DNA of 64,000 nucleotides from Diphasiastrum complanatum (taxonomy: Eukaryota; Streptophyta; Lycopodiopsida; Lycopodiales; Lycopodiaceae): NCBI GenBank assembly GCA_029204225.1, contig CM055103.1, positions 22,626,663 to 22,690,662 on the forward strand. Direction: 5' to 3'. The translations under genes were made by a program, and so were the position numbers. The notes under the pieces were generated by a model that made no database searches, was not told where the DNA came from, and saw only the letters and a list, made by a program, of their open reading frames with translations. This document shows, piece after piece, positions 53,898-64,000 of the stretch; position 1 is the stretch's first letter, and the number at the start of each line of letters is the position of its first letter.

Positions 53898-54277
53898 AGT
53901 TAGAAATTAGTTTTGATCTGATTCATTAGTATAAGCTTTAAATGTGATCATGTAATTACTGTACAGTTTATCTGGTTTACTGTATATGGTTGTGATTGGG
54001 ACGTGACCCGTTAGGATATATTGATCGGGCACTAACCCCATAGACGGCTACTTGGGTTAGCCGAGTAGCCACACATAGAAAAAGTTAGCATGTACAGAGT
54101 TATTTACAGTACTTGTTATACATGGAGGCATGTCCCAAGTTTGTCAGTCGAATTTGACCATATTGGGCCCGACCTTAGTTTGACAGGTGGTAGGCGAGTT
54201 TAGTGACACCTGTTGAGCCCACGCAGTTTGGGGCTTTGCTATATGTACAATGTTTCTGTATAATAGAGTTAGCTTTT
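53898..54277 (+). repeat. 5' LTR, inverted portion
   Basis: It starts agttagaaattagttttgat and runs to ataatagagttagctttt, the reverse complement of 47141-47525. With 53079-53165 it adds up to about one complete LTR. Confidence 0.9.
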
Positions 54278-55800
54278 TTCAATCACCTTCTAATCCTACC
54301 TTTGATTTTGTTGGTTGATTATGATGAATCTCCAAGATACTCGACCAGAGCTACCCAAGGGCACCTCTCACCTTAGACCGAGGAGGTATTTTAGAAGACG
54401 AGATGAATGAAGACTGAGAGCCACGTATGAGAGCTGTAAAGTACTAGTTAAGGATGACAAGTTGAAAATATGTAAGCCTCATGGTGAATCTCAAAATATG
54501 GAATGACCATGTAGAAACTAGTATTTCTAGGCAATTGTAGGCCCCTCTTAGAAAAGTAGAGTGAGCCGCCTTTTGATGGTGACCTCTAGTGGAGGAGATA
54601 ATTCCATTTGTAATTTATGTAATTTGGAATTTTCACTAGGATGCCACCTAAGGAGCCCCTCTTGTTTATTTAAGAGCCTCCTCCTTTGTAGAAGAGAGCC
54701 TTTTGTGTAATGTATCCACTCCATGCTTAAATGAGAATAGCTTCCACAAGTTTGATGCATTCTTGAGCTCCTTGATCATTCTTGTTTCTTGAGTGATGCA
54801 AATGATCTTGCCCTTCCATCCCTATTGTGTGTGGTTGTGGATTGTAGTTGTGGATTGAACTAGTTGTGGATTAGATTTTCTGCTTTTTGTAGATTAATGT
54901 AGGAATCAGCATTGTGGTAATTCGTCTTGGCTGGGTTGTGGCTTAAATCTTGCAAATCCTAGGACAACCCATTTCTTGATGTTGTCTAGTTTAGTTTCTT
55001 GTTCTTGTTTTGTAGATTAACACATGTATAGATTAGTTTTAGTTAGTATGGATCTGATTTGCACTCATTTTGTATCAGTTAGAAGTAGAAAATATTTGAT
55101 GTTCAACTGAATTACATGTTGATTTTATGGTTGAACGCATTGATGTGCATGATTGGTTGTTTATGCATGTGCATTCGGTTTAAGGGTGACGTCCCTGAAT
55201 TGGCCTCTGACAGGCAGGACATCTACTACAACGTTGTTCAGTCCATTCTGCCTGATTCGGGCCTTAAAACGAGCAAGATAAACATAAGAAAGGCCCACAG
55301 ATACCGTAAACAAGAAGTAAAGAAGCAAGACAAAAGTCTACATATTCTAGAGCATGAAATATGTGAACATTTGGTATCGCTGCTACTTGCACCAACCACG
55401 TTCTTAAACCATACATGCTACAATGTTGTCCTTGATCAGATCCATACATACACGTTCAAAACATTATCATCCCGAGTCTCCACCTTGACCGAGCTACTAG
55501 CCAAAAAAAAAAAAAAAAACCAAAAAACCGAAAAACACAATCTCCCCAGTGGAACACCATACTGATCCCACAGATGATTATCCACCAGAAATGGTGTCTC
55601 CTACGTCTAACGAAATATGATGTCACAGGTTCTCTCGAATAAAATCACATGTCCACGAGCCTTCCACAAATCCATTCGAGAGCCGGGAATTTCATAGAGC
55701 CGAATCTTCATGTGCACGAGTCCATTTCTATGGTGTTGACTCATCACAGGCCAAAACACACCTAAATGGAGTTTTTGCTACTCACAGAGCTCATCTTAAA
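54278..55800. other. Mostly unrecognised; possible solo LTR or leader
   Basis: A block with tttatttaagagcctcctcc and ttgtgtaatgtatccactcc near 54660-54725 has the look of an LTR promoter and polyadenylation region, but no ends could be set. A 149-codon plus-strand frame at 55116-55565 ends in a Lys run from an A-tract and matches no family I know. Confidence 0.3.
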
Positions 55801-55804
55801 AAGT

Positions 55805-56290
55805 GAACACGCAAGTTGGATCTACCCAAGTTTGATGGTAGTTCAAATCTCAAAGATTCTATGGCAAAACATCCAACGATGCTATGGTCCAATTGTTTTC
55901 CATGACCATGATCGCTAAGGCACATGACTGGTTTTTTAACCTTGATCGTGAAGATAAGACATATTGGTTTATATTAAAAGAGTCCTTTATCAAACTTTTC
56001 AAATCCTTTTGTTTGATAGAGAGTCCTTTTGTCAAATTGAGTAATCTCAAAATGGCAAAACACGAATGCGTACGCGACTATATCGAGCATTTCAAGCATT
56101 TAAAAGGTCAATTACAAGAACACCCACCGATCATCTAGTTCTTAATCGAACTTCAAAGATGGATTAGAGACGAGATTAGATTCAATGATGAATATACAAT
56201 TTTAAAGTTAGCAATGTCTGATGCCATATGGGAGGAAGACGAAGGATCCGATGCTGATGAATCCAGGGAATAGAAAGCATATCGTGCTAC
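55805..56290 (+). mobile_element. Ty3/gypsy gag fragment
   Basis: LDLPKFDGSSNLKDS, then after a frameshift MTMIAKAHDWFFNLDREDKT, WFILKESFIKLFKSF, VKLSNLKMAKHECVRDYIEH and FKHLKGQLQEHPP. This is the W-x2-F...F-x2-F...L...S-x2-EYxxRF plan of retrotransposon gag. It ends with an acidic stretch near 56240. No LTR or pol was attributable. Confidence 0.8.
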
Positions 56291-56399
56291 TATCCATGAA
56301 TATTGACGATCTCGCTCTAAAATTAAACTGATAATACAGTGGCTCTATTTTCATGTATCTCCTTGTCTTGTGATGTCAGTCTTGTTTGCTAGAATGAAA

Positions 56400-56590
56400 T
56401 GTGTTCTATGATGTGCAGTTGCGTGTCTGTTCATGTGAAGCAAAAGAAAATTCAAACACACAAAGTCGTTCGCGAATACGAAAACAAAAACGAAAAAGAA
56501 ACAGTTTCGCTTTCGTGAAACCGAACGTTTTCACTTCCGCGACACTCTGGATGTTTGATTGATCTGTTACAATGCCTATATAGATATCTT
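56400..56590 (-). repeat. 3' LTR remnant of the antisense copia element
   Basis: ctctggatgtttgattgatc followed by tgttacaatgcctat (56544-56580) matches ctctggatgttcgattgatc / cgctacaatgtctat at 58028-58065 in the 5' LTR. The rest of the LTR is not clearly present. Confidence 0.6.
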
Positions 56591-57448
56591 TGTCTCTTTC
56601 CGAGTGCAAGAACTCTCTTGCTTTTATCAAGAATTTGACAGAAATCTATCTGAAACTCTACCCTATGTCCTAAATTTGTAATTCGACTGACCAACAACAG
56701 ATTTGTCGTCAGGTTCGGGATATACAATACATCTGGTATGAGCTTCGACAGTCCATTTTGAAGATTTGTTTGACAACTTTCTTCTTCTGTTGCTTCCTCG
56801 TGTTCTTTGAGAATAATGCCTACGAGTTGTTGATGGAGGACGAGGATGCTCCATTCCTTCTTGTCTCCTCCTGCAGCAACATGATTATGACTCTCTGGAC
56901 AATGTAATATCTAAGTGTGTGGAAATCATCATCACTCAGTTCTCATATGAGGATGGCAGGTTGGACAATAAGGTCATTAAAATGTCAGAGTCTTTGATCA
57001 CTGAACCTATTGTCGCCATATGCTCTAATAGAGTCTTGAATTGATTAATGTGATTCTGAACATAATCACTTTTTGACATTTCGATTGAGAAGAATTTCTC
57101 CTCATATGCAGCTTTGAAGTGACATCCCTCACTTCTATAATGTGTTCAATTATCCCAAGCCTCTTTCGAAGATTGGGCTTGATTGATGTGGCCAATTTGT
57201 GTGCCGGACATGTTAAGGATGATCGAGGCGAAAGCCTTGTCATCCCTGAGCTTCCTCTTGGAAATGGCTTGCTCATCGACACTGAGAAGTAGTTCAATTC
57301 CAACAACTATTTCCCAAAGCTCCTTGGCCATCAATACTACTCTCATCTTGAATTTCCATAAGTGATAATTTGAACCATCAAGTTTGTCTACCATTAGAGC
57401 AGACTGTAATTGCGAATCCGTTTGGAAGTTCAAAATAAGTGTATGCAT
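56591..57448 (-). mobile_element. Ty1/copia gag and protease-region fragment
   Basis: From 57448 downward: LDGSNYHLWKFKMRVVLMAK, AKELWEIVVGIE and KAFASIILNMSGTQIGHI (UBN2-type copia gag), then YEEKFFSIEMSKSDYVQNHI and LLSNLPSSYENLVM in a second frame. A basic region follows near 56750-56850, then MYIPNLTTNLLLVSRITNLG and HRVEFQIDFCQILDKSKRVL, the region after the copia protease. Integrase, RT and RNase H are deleted; LTR remnant sequence follows directly. Confidence 0.88.
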
Positions 57449-57576
57449 ATTGTAGATTATATGACTGAAAAATTTATAGTAAGTGTCTAGTCTTTATTCG
57501 AACAATCATTTTGATAATATAAGCTCTATATTTGCCTTAAAAGAATCAGAGAGTAAACATTACTGCTCCAATACCA

Positions 57577-58145
57577 TGTTGGGTTTAGGTTGTGCACATC
57601 GCGACAAAGAGAAACGAGCAGGGAATCATCGGTGCATGCAACTTCATCTATCGAATTCAGGCCAACTTCAATAGTTCGAAGTCTACCCTACTTGATCATA
57701 GCTTCGAAGTCACTAGATCGATATAATCAATTCCATAGCCATGCACGAATTAGATTGGTTTCAGATTTAGCTTTTCGGAAGTGTATTAAGTGCGAAAATC
57801 AGAATATCACGATTGACTTAGACTATCGGTCATAGAAAACAATCTAATCTACAAAGAAATTTATCTGCGAGCAAGAATTGATCAGAACATGAATAAGTAT
57901 GCATGACCTAGATTATTGGAACATTGATTATTCGGTCGTGAATAGATACAATCTGAATGCAATCAGAGTCGTGTTCTTCTTGAAACAATACTCTATGATA
58001 ACAAAGAGAAAGAACAATATAATTGCGCTCTGGATGTTCGATTGATCCGCTACAATGTCTATTGAACTTAACCGAGCAATTGATAAGTTGCTGGATATAT
58101 ATACACACATGGCTATTAGGATTAAAGTAATACTTGTTGTTGGCA
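57577..58145 (-). repeat. 5' LTR of the antisense copia element with primer binding site
   Basis: On the minus strand the LTR ends ...AACCCAACA and is followed at 57563-57576 by TGGTATTGGAGCAG, a variant Met primer binding site. It contains a TATA-like ctggatatatatac near 58091-58104. The far end at 58145 (TGCCAACAAC on the minus strand) is an estimate. Confidence 0.6.
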
Positions 58146-58339
58146 ATTGCCTTCGAACAGTATCTGATTCTATTAGAGGTTCTGTTCGGTCGTGATGAAG
58201 GTACTGTTGAACTGCCTATTGTTCAAGTTGAACCATTGTTCGATTTTGAAAAAAAAAAAATCTGCTTCAATCAATTCTCAACAAGAAATTTGACTTTTGA
58301 AAGTTTCCAAAATTTGAACCTTGATTTTTAGAAGACACA

Positions 58340-58930
58340 CCCAAGTCTATCTATGAATATCATCAACATTTGTTACAAAATTGTTAGCACCTCCAAGACT
58401 AGGTGTCTTTGAGAAATGTACATCAGAATGAACAAATTGCAAGATCTCGCTTGATCTATACTTATACATATTCAAAAGGAAATACATGTGGCTTAGCTTA
58501 TGCACAAGATTCACAAAATTTACTTTCTCATGGATACTCTTAGGCAATCCCACAACTTTGAATTTTTACACCTAGAACCAATGTGTTTGATTTGAGTTGA
58601 CCAAACTCTTATGCCATGATTCAACTAGTGACAACTCTTCATATAAATTTATGGTTCTTTCTGTTGAAAATATTAAACCTAGAAGCTAATAAGATTTTCC
58701 TTGTTTGACTCATGTAGCTATTACAATGTCGACCTTTTTAATAAGACAAGCATCATCACAAAATTTTACGTGATGGCCTTTCTCTACCATTTGTTGTATA
58801 TTAACAAGCTCTTAATAACTAAAGATACATATGAAACACCATCAAAATGCAGATCTACTACAATATATTTGGGGGATGTTTCTCACCTCATTATTTCACT
58901 TAAATCCATGGAGGATGTGTGTCTAGAAAA
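58340..58930 (-). mobile_element. Ty1/copia GAG-pre-integrase and integrase start
   Basis: Minus strand, several frames: KELVNIQQMVEKGHHVKFCD, ESWHKSLV, VVGLPKSIHEKVNFVNL, RSSEILQFVHSDVHFSKTPS and LGGANNFVTNVDDIHR. This is the order 'LLSVxQLxExGHxVxF ... LWHxRLGH ... VHSDVCGP ... YFVTFxDDxSR'. The zinc-binding Cys residues and one of the motif histidines are altered. It is an independent fragment from the copia element at 56.4-58.1 kb. Confidence 0.8.
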
Positions 58931-59219
58931 TGGAAAATATATTGGAAATATGCTCTTTCCACTAGCATTGAGTTGGCTCTCCTTTTCTACTAAGATACAT
59001 GATACAAGATCTAACTTCTTACGAGGTGGTGAACATCTACATTCTTTGGTCATTTATTAATCTTGTATGTCAAGAATTGACACTCTGAAAGCATGATAGG
59101 GCTTCTTAACTCTCGAAATGTCTTGTTTGTAGATTTCTGGATGTGCTTTCTCAAGGCTTGTGTATTTCACGTATTTCAACAACTAATCATGGGCAATGTG
59201 ATCCTACAATTGATGGCAT

Positions 59220-60760
59220 AAGAAAAAGGAATACAATTGAAAGAAAACACCAAGTGATTGCTACTCAAAGAGTTTGAATATAAAATCATCATCATAAGAG
59301 GAAGTAACACTACTTGGTAGATTATTATTGAGAATCCAAAACACTTGCTAGTAAGAAAGGGACAAAAGATAAACTATCAAATGCCATACTCTTTTGAGAT
59401 GATGCAATCCTTGAGTGGTCTAAAAACATTGTAAAATATCTATTGATAGGTAGACCACCTCTTGAGATGAATAAGATAAAGTAAGACAAGTTTGCTTTTG
59501 AAGGCATCTCCTTCTTCACTCAGTTATAGACTAGCTTTATAAGCTAACTCTAGACCAAGTCCTATGCATATGTATCAAGCCAAATGAAGTGACCTCCATC
59601 ATACTTCTTATAAACAAAGGAGTAGTTGAAGGACTCTTTGTTGTTGATCTAATAACTAAGAAAGTTCTTAAATTTTAATTCAAGTAGCCAAATTTTTAAA
59701 TAATGTCTATTACTTCAATAAAACTTGTGATTTGCATCAATGTTAGACATGACAAGAACTTAATATAATGCCTTTACAACCAATCATTGTCATAAACTCG
59801 TTCAAAAATTGAGACATTAACTTATTTGTACACATTCATCCAACATCCAAGTATACTCAAGTGAGGTACATTATTATAGCTATCAGTGTTGTGGAATGAG
59901 TTGAGGCCAAAGGAATAAAAGAAGCCATCGCCAAAAGCACAACAAGTTTCTTGTATGAGAACATCTGATTACAGTAGGGCTGATCCATCGAGTTTGTGGA
60001 ACTTAATTCCTAAATAAACCAATCATTGTCATAAACGCGTTCAAAAATTGAGACATTAACTTATTTGTACCCATTCATCCAACATCCAAGTATACTCAAG
60101 TGAGGTACATTATTATAGCTATCAGTGTTGTGGAATGAGTTGAGGCCAAAGGAATAAAAGAAGCCATTGCCAAAAGCACAACAAGTTTCTTGTATGAGAA
60201 CATCTGATTATAGTAGGGCTGATCCATCGAGTTTGTGGAACTTAATTCCTAAATAAACCAATAATTTCCTGTCATCTTATCTAGTTACTCACATGAAAAG
60301 TACATCTAGTACTACCACCCAAGTTGTGATGGGCAAGTTGAGTCCTCTAATTAATTTCTATGTGCTGTTATATCATAACAAAATGGTCAAGGTGAGCCAA
60401 TTTGATTAGAATTACAAGCTTCATGGTGGAAGCTTTTAGGTCCACCTATAAGGCCATACCTAGGCAAAAAATCATTCCAACATATGTATGACTAGAAATC
60501 AATAATGTTGATATTCTCTTCCAAGCCTAAGGGTTGTCATTTCCATGTAGGCACTTCACATAGTGAAGGACAAACTCAAGTCTTGACATGATCAGAACCC
60601 TTGAAAAATGAGTATTGTCCACAACAAGGGCAAACTAAAATTTCAATAAAGAGTACCTTTCTCAGGTTAAGCTAGAACACTTGGATGAAATAACCTATGG
60701 AGATTTGATGAATGGTTGACATCTTTGTGACTACTACATTGACAACTACAATTCAATTGA
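59220..60760 (+). mobile_element. Degenerate Ty3/gypsy RNase H end and integrase with internal tandem duplication
   Basis: Pieces in different frames: LEWSKNIVKYLLIGRPPLE (post-RNase H linker of the 'ADIVNYLVTGRPP' type), CDLHQC and MPLQPI (zinc head to core), SKYTQVRYIIIAIS, VEAKGIKEAIAKSTTSFLYE (integrase core), then after a second copy of the core HEKYI..YYHPSCDGQVESSN (catalytic Glu region) and LEHLDEITYGDL near the C-terminus. It is an Athila/Tat-like type by motif style. Many stops. Confidence 0.75.
59782..60259. repeat. 239-bp direct tandem duplication inside the gypsy integrase
   Basis: Copies at 59782-60020 and 60021-60259 differ at only a handful of positions (for example ctcg/gcg near 59800, cgcc/tgcc near 59930), while the surrounding integrase is heavily decayed. 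Confidence 0.95.
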
Positions 60761-61464
60761 CAATGAAATCACATAACATGAATGGGAATAGGCCGAGTTT
60801 CTCCTAGTAGGCCTCCTGGTTTGGCACTTGGTGAGTGCACTTAAGTTGTTCTAATTGCACAAAATAATGCATCCCAACATTAATTCTAGATAAAATGATT
60901 GCAAATTTTCGCATTTATTTGAGATATACAGCTATTTGTAATGCAACGATTCTCATCATATCAAATTTGACTAGGTTAGAAAATTATCCTCCACAAGTGC
61001 AGTTTGAATTTAGCAAGAATAGTAAAGCCTTAATCACTGCCAAAATGCAAAATCAGTTGCTAATTTCATTGTCAATGGTACATTCACTCTACATTTCACC
61101 CCATAAAAACTTCATACATATCACTGTAAGAAGATAGACACCAAGCTTTGGCTCCTCTGCTTTCAGATTGTCACTCAAATGATTTAGAGTTTTTATGGTT
61201 TAAAACATGTATGAACTCACACCTTCAACTCCCACTTTAAGTGTGATTTGAAATTTCTGAACTGATTTCCGTGTTTATTGCTTTGAGATTTAAATGAACT
61301 CTACAGGAATCTAACTAATAATTAGCAGAAAGAATTTCAATAGCAGATACACCTTACTGTTACAATTGCAAGATCTGTTTCATGCTTGTTCTTGATATAT
61401 GTTAACATATCAAACCCAAACAAGACAGCTGAATTGACTTCACTCACTGATTTCCTCACAGCTT
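60761..61464. other. Non-coding stretch, nothing recognised
   Basis: AT-rich, no domain seen on either strand. Confidence 0.5.
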
Positions 61465-61842
61465 TTGATATTGGCACCGGAATTGGACTTCACAAATCAG
61501 AAGAAGACACTTCCAGCCCAGAAAAGCTGTAACCTTACTGATTGCCATGAAAACTCTGATGCGCAGCATGAATCTGAGCTCCTGATTAAAACCAATGTCA
61601 TAACTTCAGAATCCACAAATTCTTGGTATGTTCCAGTTCACATAAACAGAAAAACATTGTCCTGGGAGAATTTCCATTTCGATAACGCCCTTTCACGACT
61701 CCATATGGAAACATCTTCTCTGGAGAGGCCAAAAGCAGGACGTCCAATGCCCATCAACTGTCTTGTTCAAAACGTAATGGGTCGTGAATCGACAGCTAAT
61801 GAATTAACAGGCCTAATAAAGTACAATGAACGGCTGATCTAA
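61465..61842 (+). CDS. Possible terminal exon of an unknown gene
   Basis: A 125-codon frame open from a good acceptor (gatttcctcacag at about 61462) to TAA at 61840. The polar composition (LPAQKSCNLTDCHENSDAQH ... RPKAGRPMPINCLVQNV) is unlike the surrounding transposons. No upstream exon was recognised and no family comes to mind. It would be convergent with the phosphatase gene ending at 62320. It could be a chance frame. Confidence 0.25.
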   Translation: MILAPELDFTNQKKTLPAQKSCNLTDCHENSDAQHESELLIKTNVITSESTNSWYVPVHINRKTLSWENFHFDNALSRLHMETSSLERPKAGRPMPINCLVQNVMGRESTANELTGLIKYNERLI

Positions 61843-62319
61843 GCTTTCCCTGCTCTAGAGGAAGTTACGTGAGTGATCTGATGAACAAAGTGACGAATGA
61901 TCACATCTCACAGCAATTACATTTCAAAAAGATAAAATCAGTGGAAATTCAGCTACGTGATGCGTGTTCCAGTTAGTGGCTATACCCCACATGACCTTAT
62001 CTATTATCATCCACATCCAATGCATGGACAATCCCTACCCAGAAAAATGTCTGTAAGCAAAATCGGAAAATTGTACGACAGAAACGAGGAACCTATTTTT
62101 TTTGTAGAACTCTCAGGTTGGAGTGCTGTTTTGAATGCTCCAACTGTGTTCATTCATGAATCCAAACAAGCATGCTCTGTGCCTGGTTGTTAGAATATAG
62201 CAAGCAGAAGAATGGAATGCAATCGGTGGTAGACTGAAGAGGGCAAGAATTGTCGAGATACAGGAAATTGCTTGCTCCTGCGTTATTTATGGTCCCTCTA
62301 TACAAAAGATTAGTCTATA

Positions 62320-62757
62320 CTAAAGGTTCAAGCGCTCAAAAATATACGGAGCTAGTTCTACTACGGACCAGCTCAGTACCGCATATTGAAAGAGACGTAT
62401 TCCTGTGTCAATGTCCAGAGGTTCTTGATAAATTGGAGCACATAGTTTAAGCCAACAAAGATTTTTCTTGGATTCCAACGACTCTTGAGTGTTTGAAGGG
62501 TCCACTTTTCCTCTTTTCGCCACATTTCCATGTCCATTCAGTTTAGAAATATATGAGGATGATCTTATAGAAACACCGGCCCATGCACAAACCCAAGGAA
62601 AGATCAAAATCACCAAAGCCTTGCTTATGGTCTTTGTCGTTAGGACGATCGGCAATCCAATCAATAATCGTTTGATCAATAGCAAAGATCCTGCCCACGT
62701 GCCCATGAACAAAACTTCTGTAGGCAGGTAGTGCTTCATACGATATGTGGCCCACAC
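62320..62757 (-). CDS. LPP-delta-like terminal exon
   Basis: Acceptor tggcttag|GTG. It encodes a helix LIGLPIVLTTKTISKALVIL, then IRSSSYISKLNG, a charged loop with KVDPSNTQESLESKK, and DIDTGIRLFQYAVLSWSVVE to the stop. The length after the last helix fits the family. Confidence 0.92.
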   Translation of the reverse strand: MWATYRMKHYLPTEVLFMGTWAGSLLLIKRLLIGLPIVLTTKTISKALVILIFPWVCAWAGVSIRSSSYISKLNGHGNVAKRGKVDPSNTQESLESKKNLCWLKLCAPIYQEPLDIDTGIRLFQYAVLSWSVVELAPYIFERLNL

Positions 62758-63864
62758 CTAAGCCATAAAGAAACATTAATATGCTACTTCAAATGCTCAA
62801 AAATGATCTTCAATTACAAAAAAATTTGACTCTTAAATCTGTACAGAGACCAGCCGGATCCTTACCAATTTTTTTCCAGATTAGCTGAAAGAAACGGCAA
62901 GGAACAGGGCGTAACATGCTAAAACAGGAAAACGCAAAGTCTAGCTTGGGCTGTTGAAAAATGCTTACCACCCCCAAAACCACCCCAGTGAAAGCAGTAT
63001 GATATTCAAAACTTGGAGTCGGCTGTGCAGGGGCTGGATATGCTGCAAGCAAGAGCAGGGAAATGCTCGTCCAAAAAGATAGCACTGCACAACAAATTTG
63101 TAGAAATGTAAGCAAATAAGAACGAAGCATAAAAGGTAGCATTCCAATGCATTGTCACAATATCAACCAGCTGATAGTTGTTTGGCATTATCAATATTCA
63201 TGGTTACAGTATCTATGTTGATGACAAACTAGATTCAGTACACGTATTCATCATGAGCACGGAAGATTGGGCTAATTGGAGAGTTGTCTGCACTCCAACT
63301 TTATAGTCAGCTACTGGATTCTGACTTACCATTTTCGCCTTGCAGAATGAAGAGATCAACGTAATCTTCAATGGAGCACCAAAAAACTAGCAGGCTGATC
63401 CCAATCACAATACCTGCAGCAATATCCACAGGTGTATGCATTCCGAGGTACATTCTACCTGCCATCAAGACCACATTCAGTTCAAACTTTTGTAGGTATG
63501 GTACAAGTACTGAATCACAAAAAGCTTTCTATGAATGGAATATCAAAATCTAAGACCATTTATGTAGCAAAATAGCTTCATGAATGTTCAAGTACTGCCA
63601 CAATGTAGTCCTCACATTGAGGTGTGATGCATTGAGAATGGAGGAAAACAATAAAAATGTGAACCGTCACACACGCAAACGTTTTAGAATTCTTCTACTG
63701 ATCCATCATCAGCTCAAAAAACAGAATTGTTGCAAAACACCAGTCACAATGAAAGCTTACCATAGGCAACCATGACAACAATTGCTGATAATGCAACTGC
63801 AGTCAGCCAAAAGACATTGCTGCCTATTTCATCAAGATGTCTTGATAGATATCGAAGAAGATAC
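62320..63864 (-). CDS. Lipid/sphingoid phosphate phosphatase (LPP-delta / LCB-phosphate phosphatase type), last four coding exons
   Basis: The best match is plant LPP-delta, an ER multi-pass PAP2-type phosphatase that dephosphorylates long-chain base phosphates. Minus-strand coding exons are 63864-63761, 63458-63330, 63084-62969 and 62757-62320 (stop at 62322-62320), 787 bp in all, with matching phases at every junction. Exon 2 carries GRMYLGMHTPVDIAAG, the third phosphatase motif (R...H...D). Hydrophobic helices precede and follow it. Exon 3 encodes PAPAQPTPSFEYHTAFTGVV, diagnostic for this subfamily. The C-terminus reads LDIDTGIRLFQYAVLSWSVV and ends in NL. The first two motifs (KxxxxxxRP, PSGH/PSSH) and the N-terminus lie right of the window. 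No stops or frameshifts were seen, so it is probably an intact gene. Confidence 0.92.
62969..63084 (-). CDS. LPP-delta-like exon (PTPSFEYHTAF block)
   Basis: Acceptor ttgtgcag|TG, donor GGGGTG|GTAAGC. It encodes LSFWTSISLLLLAAYPAPAQ and PTPSFEYHTAFTGVVLGV. Confidence 0.92.
63330..63458 (-). CDS. LPP-delta-like exon with catalytic motif C3
   Basis: Acceptor atggcag|GT, donor AAAATG|GTAAGT. It encodes RMYLGMHTPVDIAAGIVIGI and VDLFILQGEN. The His in LGMH is the nucleophile-side histidine of PAP2 enzymes, with Arg and Asp flanking. Confidence 0.92.
63761..63864 (-). CDS. LPP-delta-like exon (transmembrane segment before motif C3)
   Basis: Acceptor ctatacag|G, donor CCTATG|GTAAGC. It encodes YLLRYLSRHLDEIGSNVFWL and ALSAIVVMVAYG, aligning with the family's GYLLHYV...ALxCLLVxLVAFG helix. 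Confidence 0.85.
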
Positions 63865-64000
63865 CTGTATAGTATTACACAACCAAGTCAGGATCAAACT
63901 CTCGTTTACAGCACCCACAACAAAACCAGACTTGAGATCCAAGCCTGTTTCGATCACATGCTTCAGAAGAAAAAAAAATGATATCCAGATTCCATAAGCA

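Noticed and set aside
55116-55565. 149-codon plus-strand frame
   Set aside because: It has no recognisable motif, ends in a poly-Lys from an A-run, and lies among decayed retrotransposons; not called as a gene.
62489-63553. Plus-strand frames opposite the phosphatase exons
   Set aside because: The conserved phosphatase motifs are on the minus strand with matching splice phases; the plus frames are shadows.
1-64000. tRNA, rRNA, organellar insertions and CRISPR arrays
   Set aside because: No cloverleaf-like tRNA, rRNA core, plastid or mitochondrial gene, or regularly spaced repeat array was seen; the TGGTATCAGAGC sites are retrotransposon primer sites, not tRNA genes.

Overview
This window looks like nuclear DNA from a land plant with a large, transposon-rich genome. 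It has GT-AG introns, one of them about 13.7 kb long, two recognisable plant housekeeping genes, and layers of decayed Ty3/gypsy, Ty1/copia, LINE-like and foldback DNA elements. The LINE-like reverse transcriptase at 27.8 kb resembles a lineage I associate with seedless plants (ferns, lycophytes, bryophytes). That and the long introns suggest such a plant, but the lineage is inference.

Left third (about 5-25 kb): the 3' half of a QUASIMODO-like (PMT4/PMT5 type) Golgi methyltransferase gene on the + strand, six exons at 5162-5384, 19126-19275, 19373-19410, 24158-24461, 24755-24893 and 25129-25275, with splice phases that agree throughout. Its largest intron holds gypsy and copia fragments on both strands, a hAT-like MITE with an 8-bp target duplication, several foldback elements, and the two-exon tail of an unrecognised gene (11809-12343).

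Middle (about 27.8-46.4 kb): a 5'-truncated LINE-like element (27841-29136 continuing at 32498-32832) whose C-terminus looks like an R2-type zinc finger plus restriction-like endonuclease. It is split by an internally deleted Ty3/gypsy chromovirus (29137-32497) with both LTRs and a 5-bp target duplication. Removing that insert restores the host frame. A copia LTR with an RNase H tail, a 500-bp TG/TA-rich tract, an AT-rich gene-free stretch and a gypsy element collapsed to two LTR fragments follow. A second, longer copy of the chromovirus (40941-46406) keeps gag, protease and integrase but has lost part of its RT and its 3' LTR.

Right third (46.4-64 kb): a non-autonomous LTR element with a 5.5-kb non-coding interior (47055 onward) sits inside an older antisense gypsy element. 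Its 5' LTR was later split by a 1.1-kb inversion, and the 5-bp target duplication can still be read on both sides. Then come gypsy and copia remnants, including a 239-bp tandem duplication inside an integrase. At the right edge, on the - strand, are the last four coding exons of a lipid/sphingoid phosphate phosphatase (LPP-delta type) gene whose 5' part lies beyond the window.

The two host genes have no evident functional link. No RNA genes or CRISPR arrays were recognised. All exon boundaries were read by eye from splice consensus, phase and similarity to remembered families; none was tested by alignment or RNA data.
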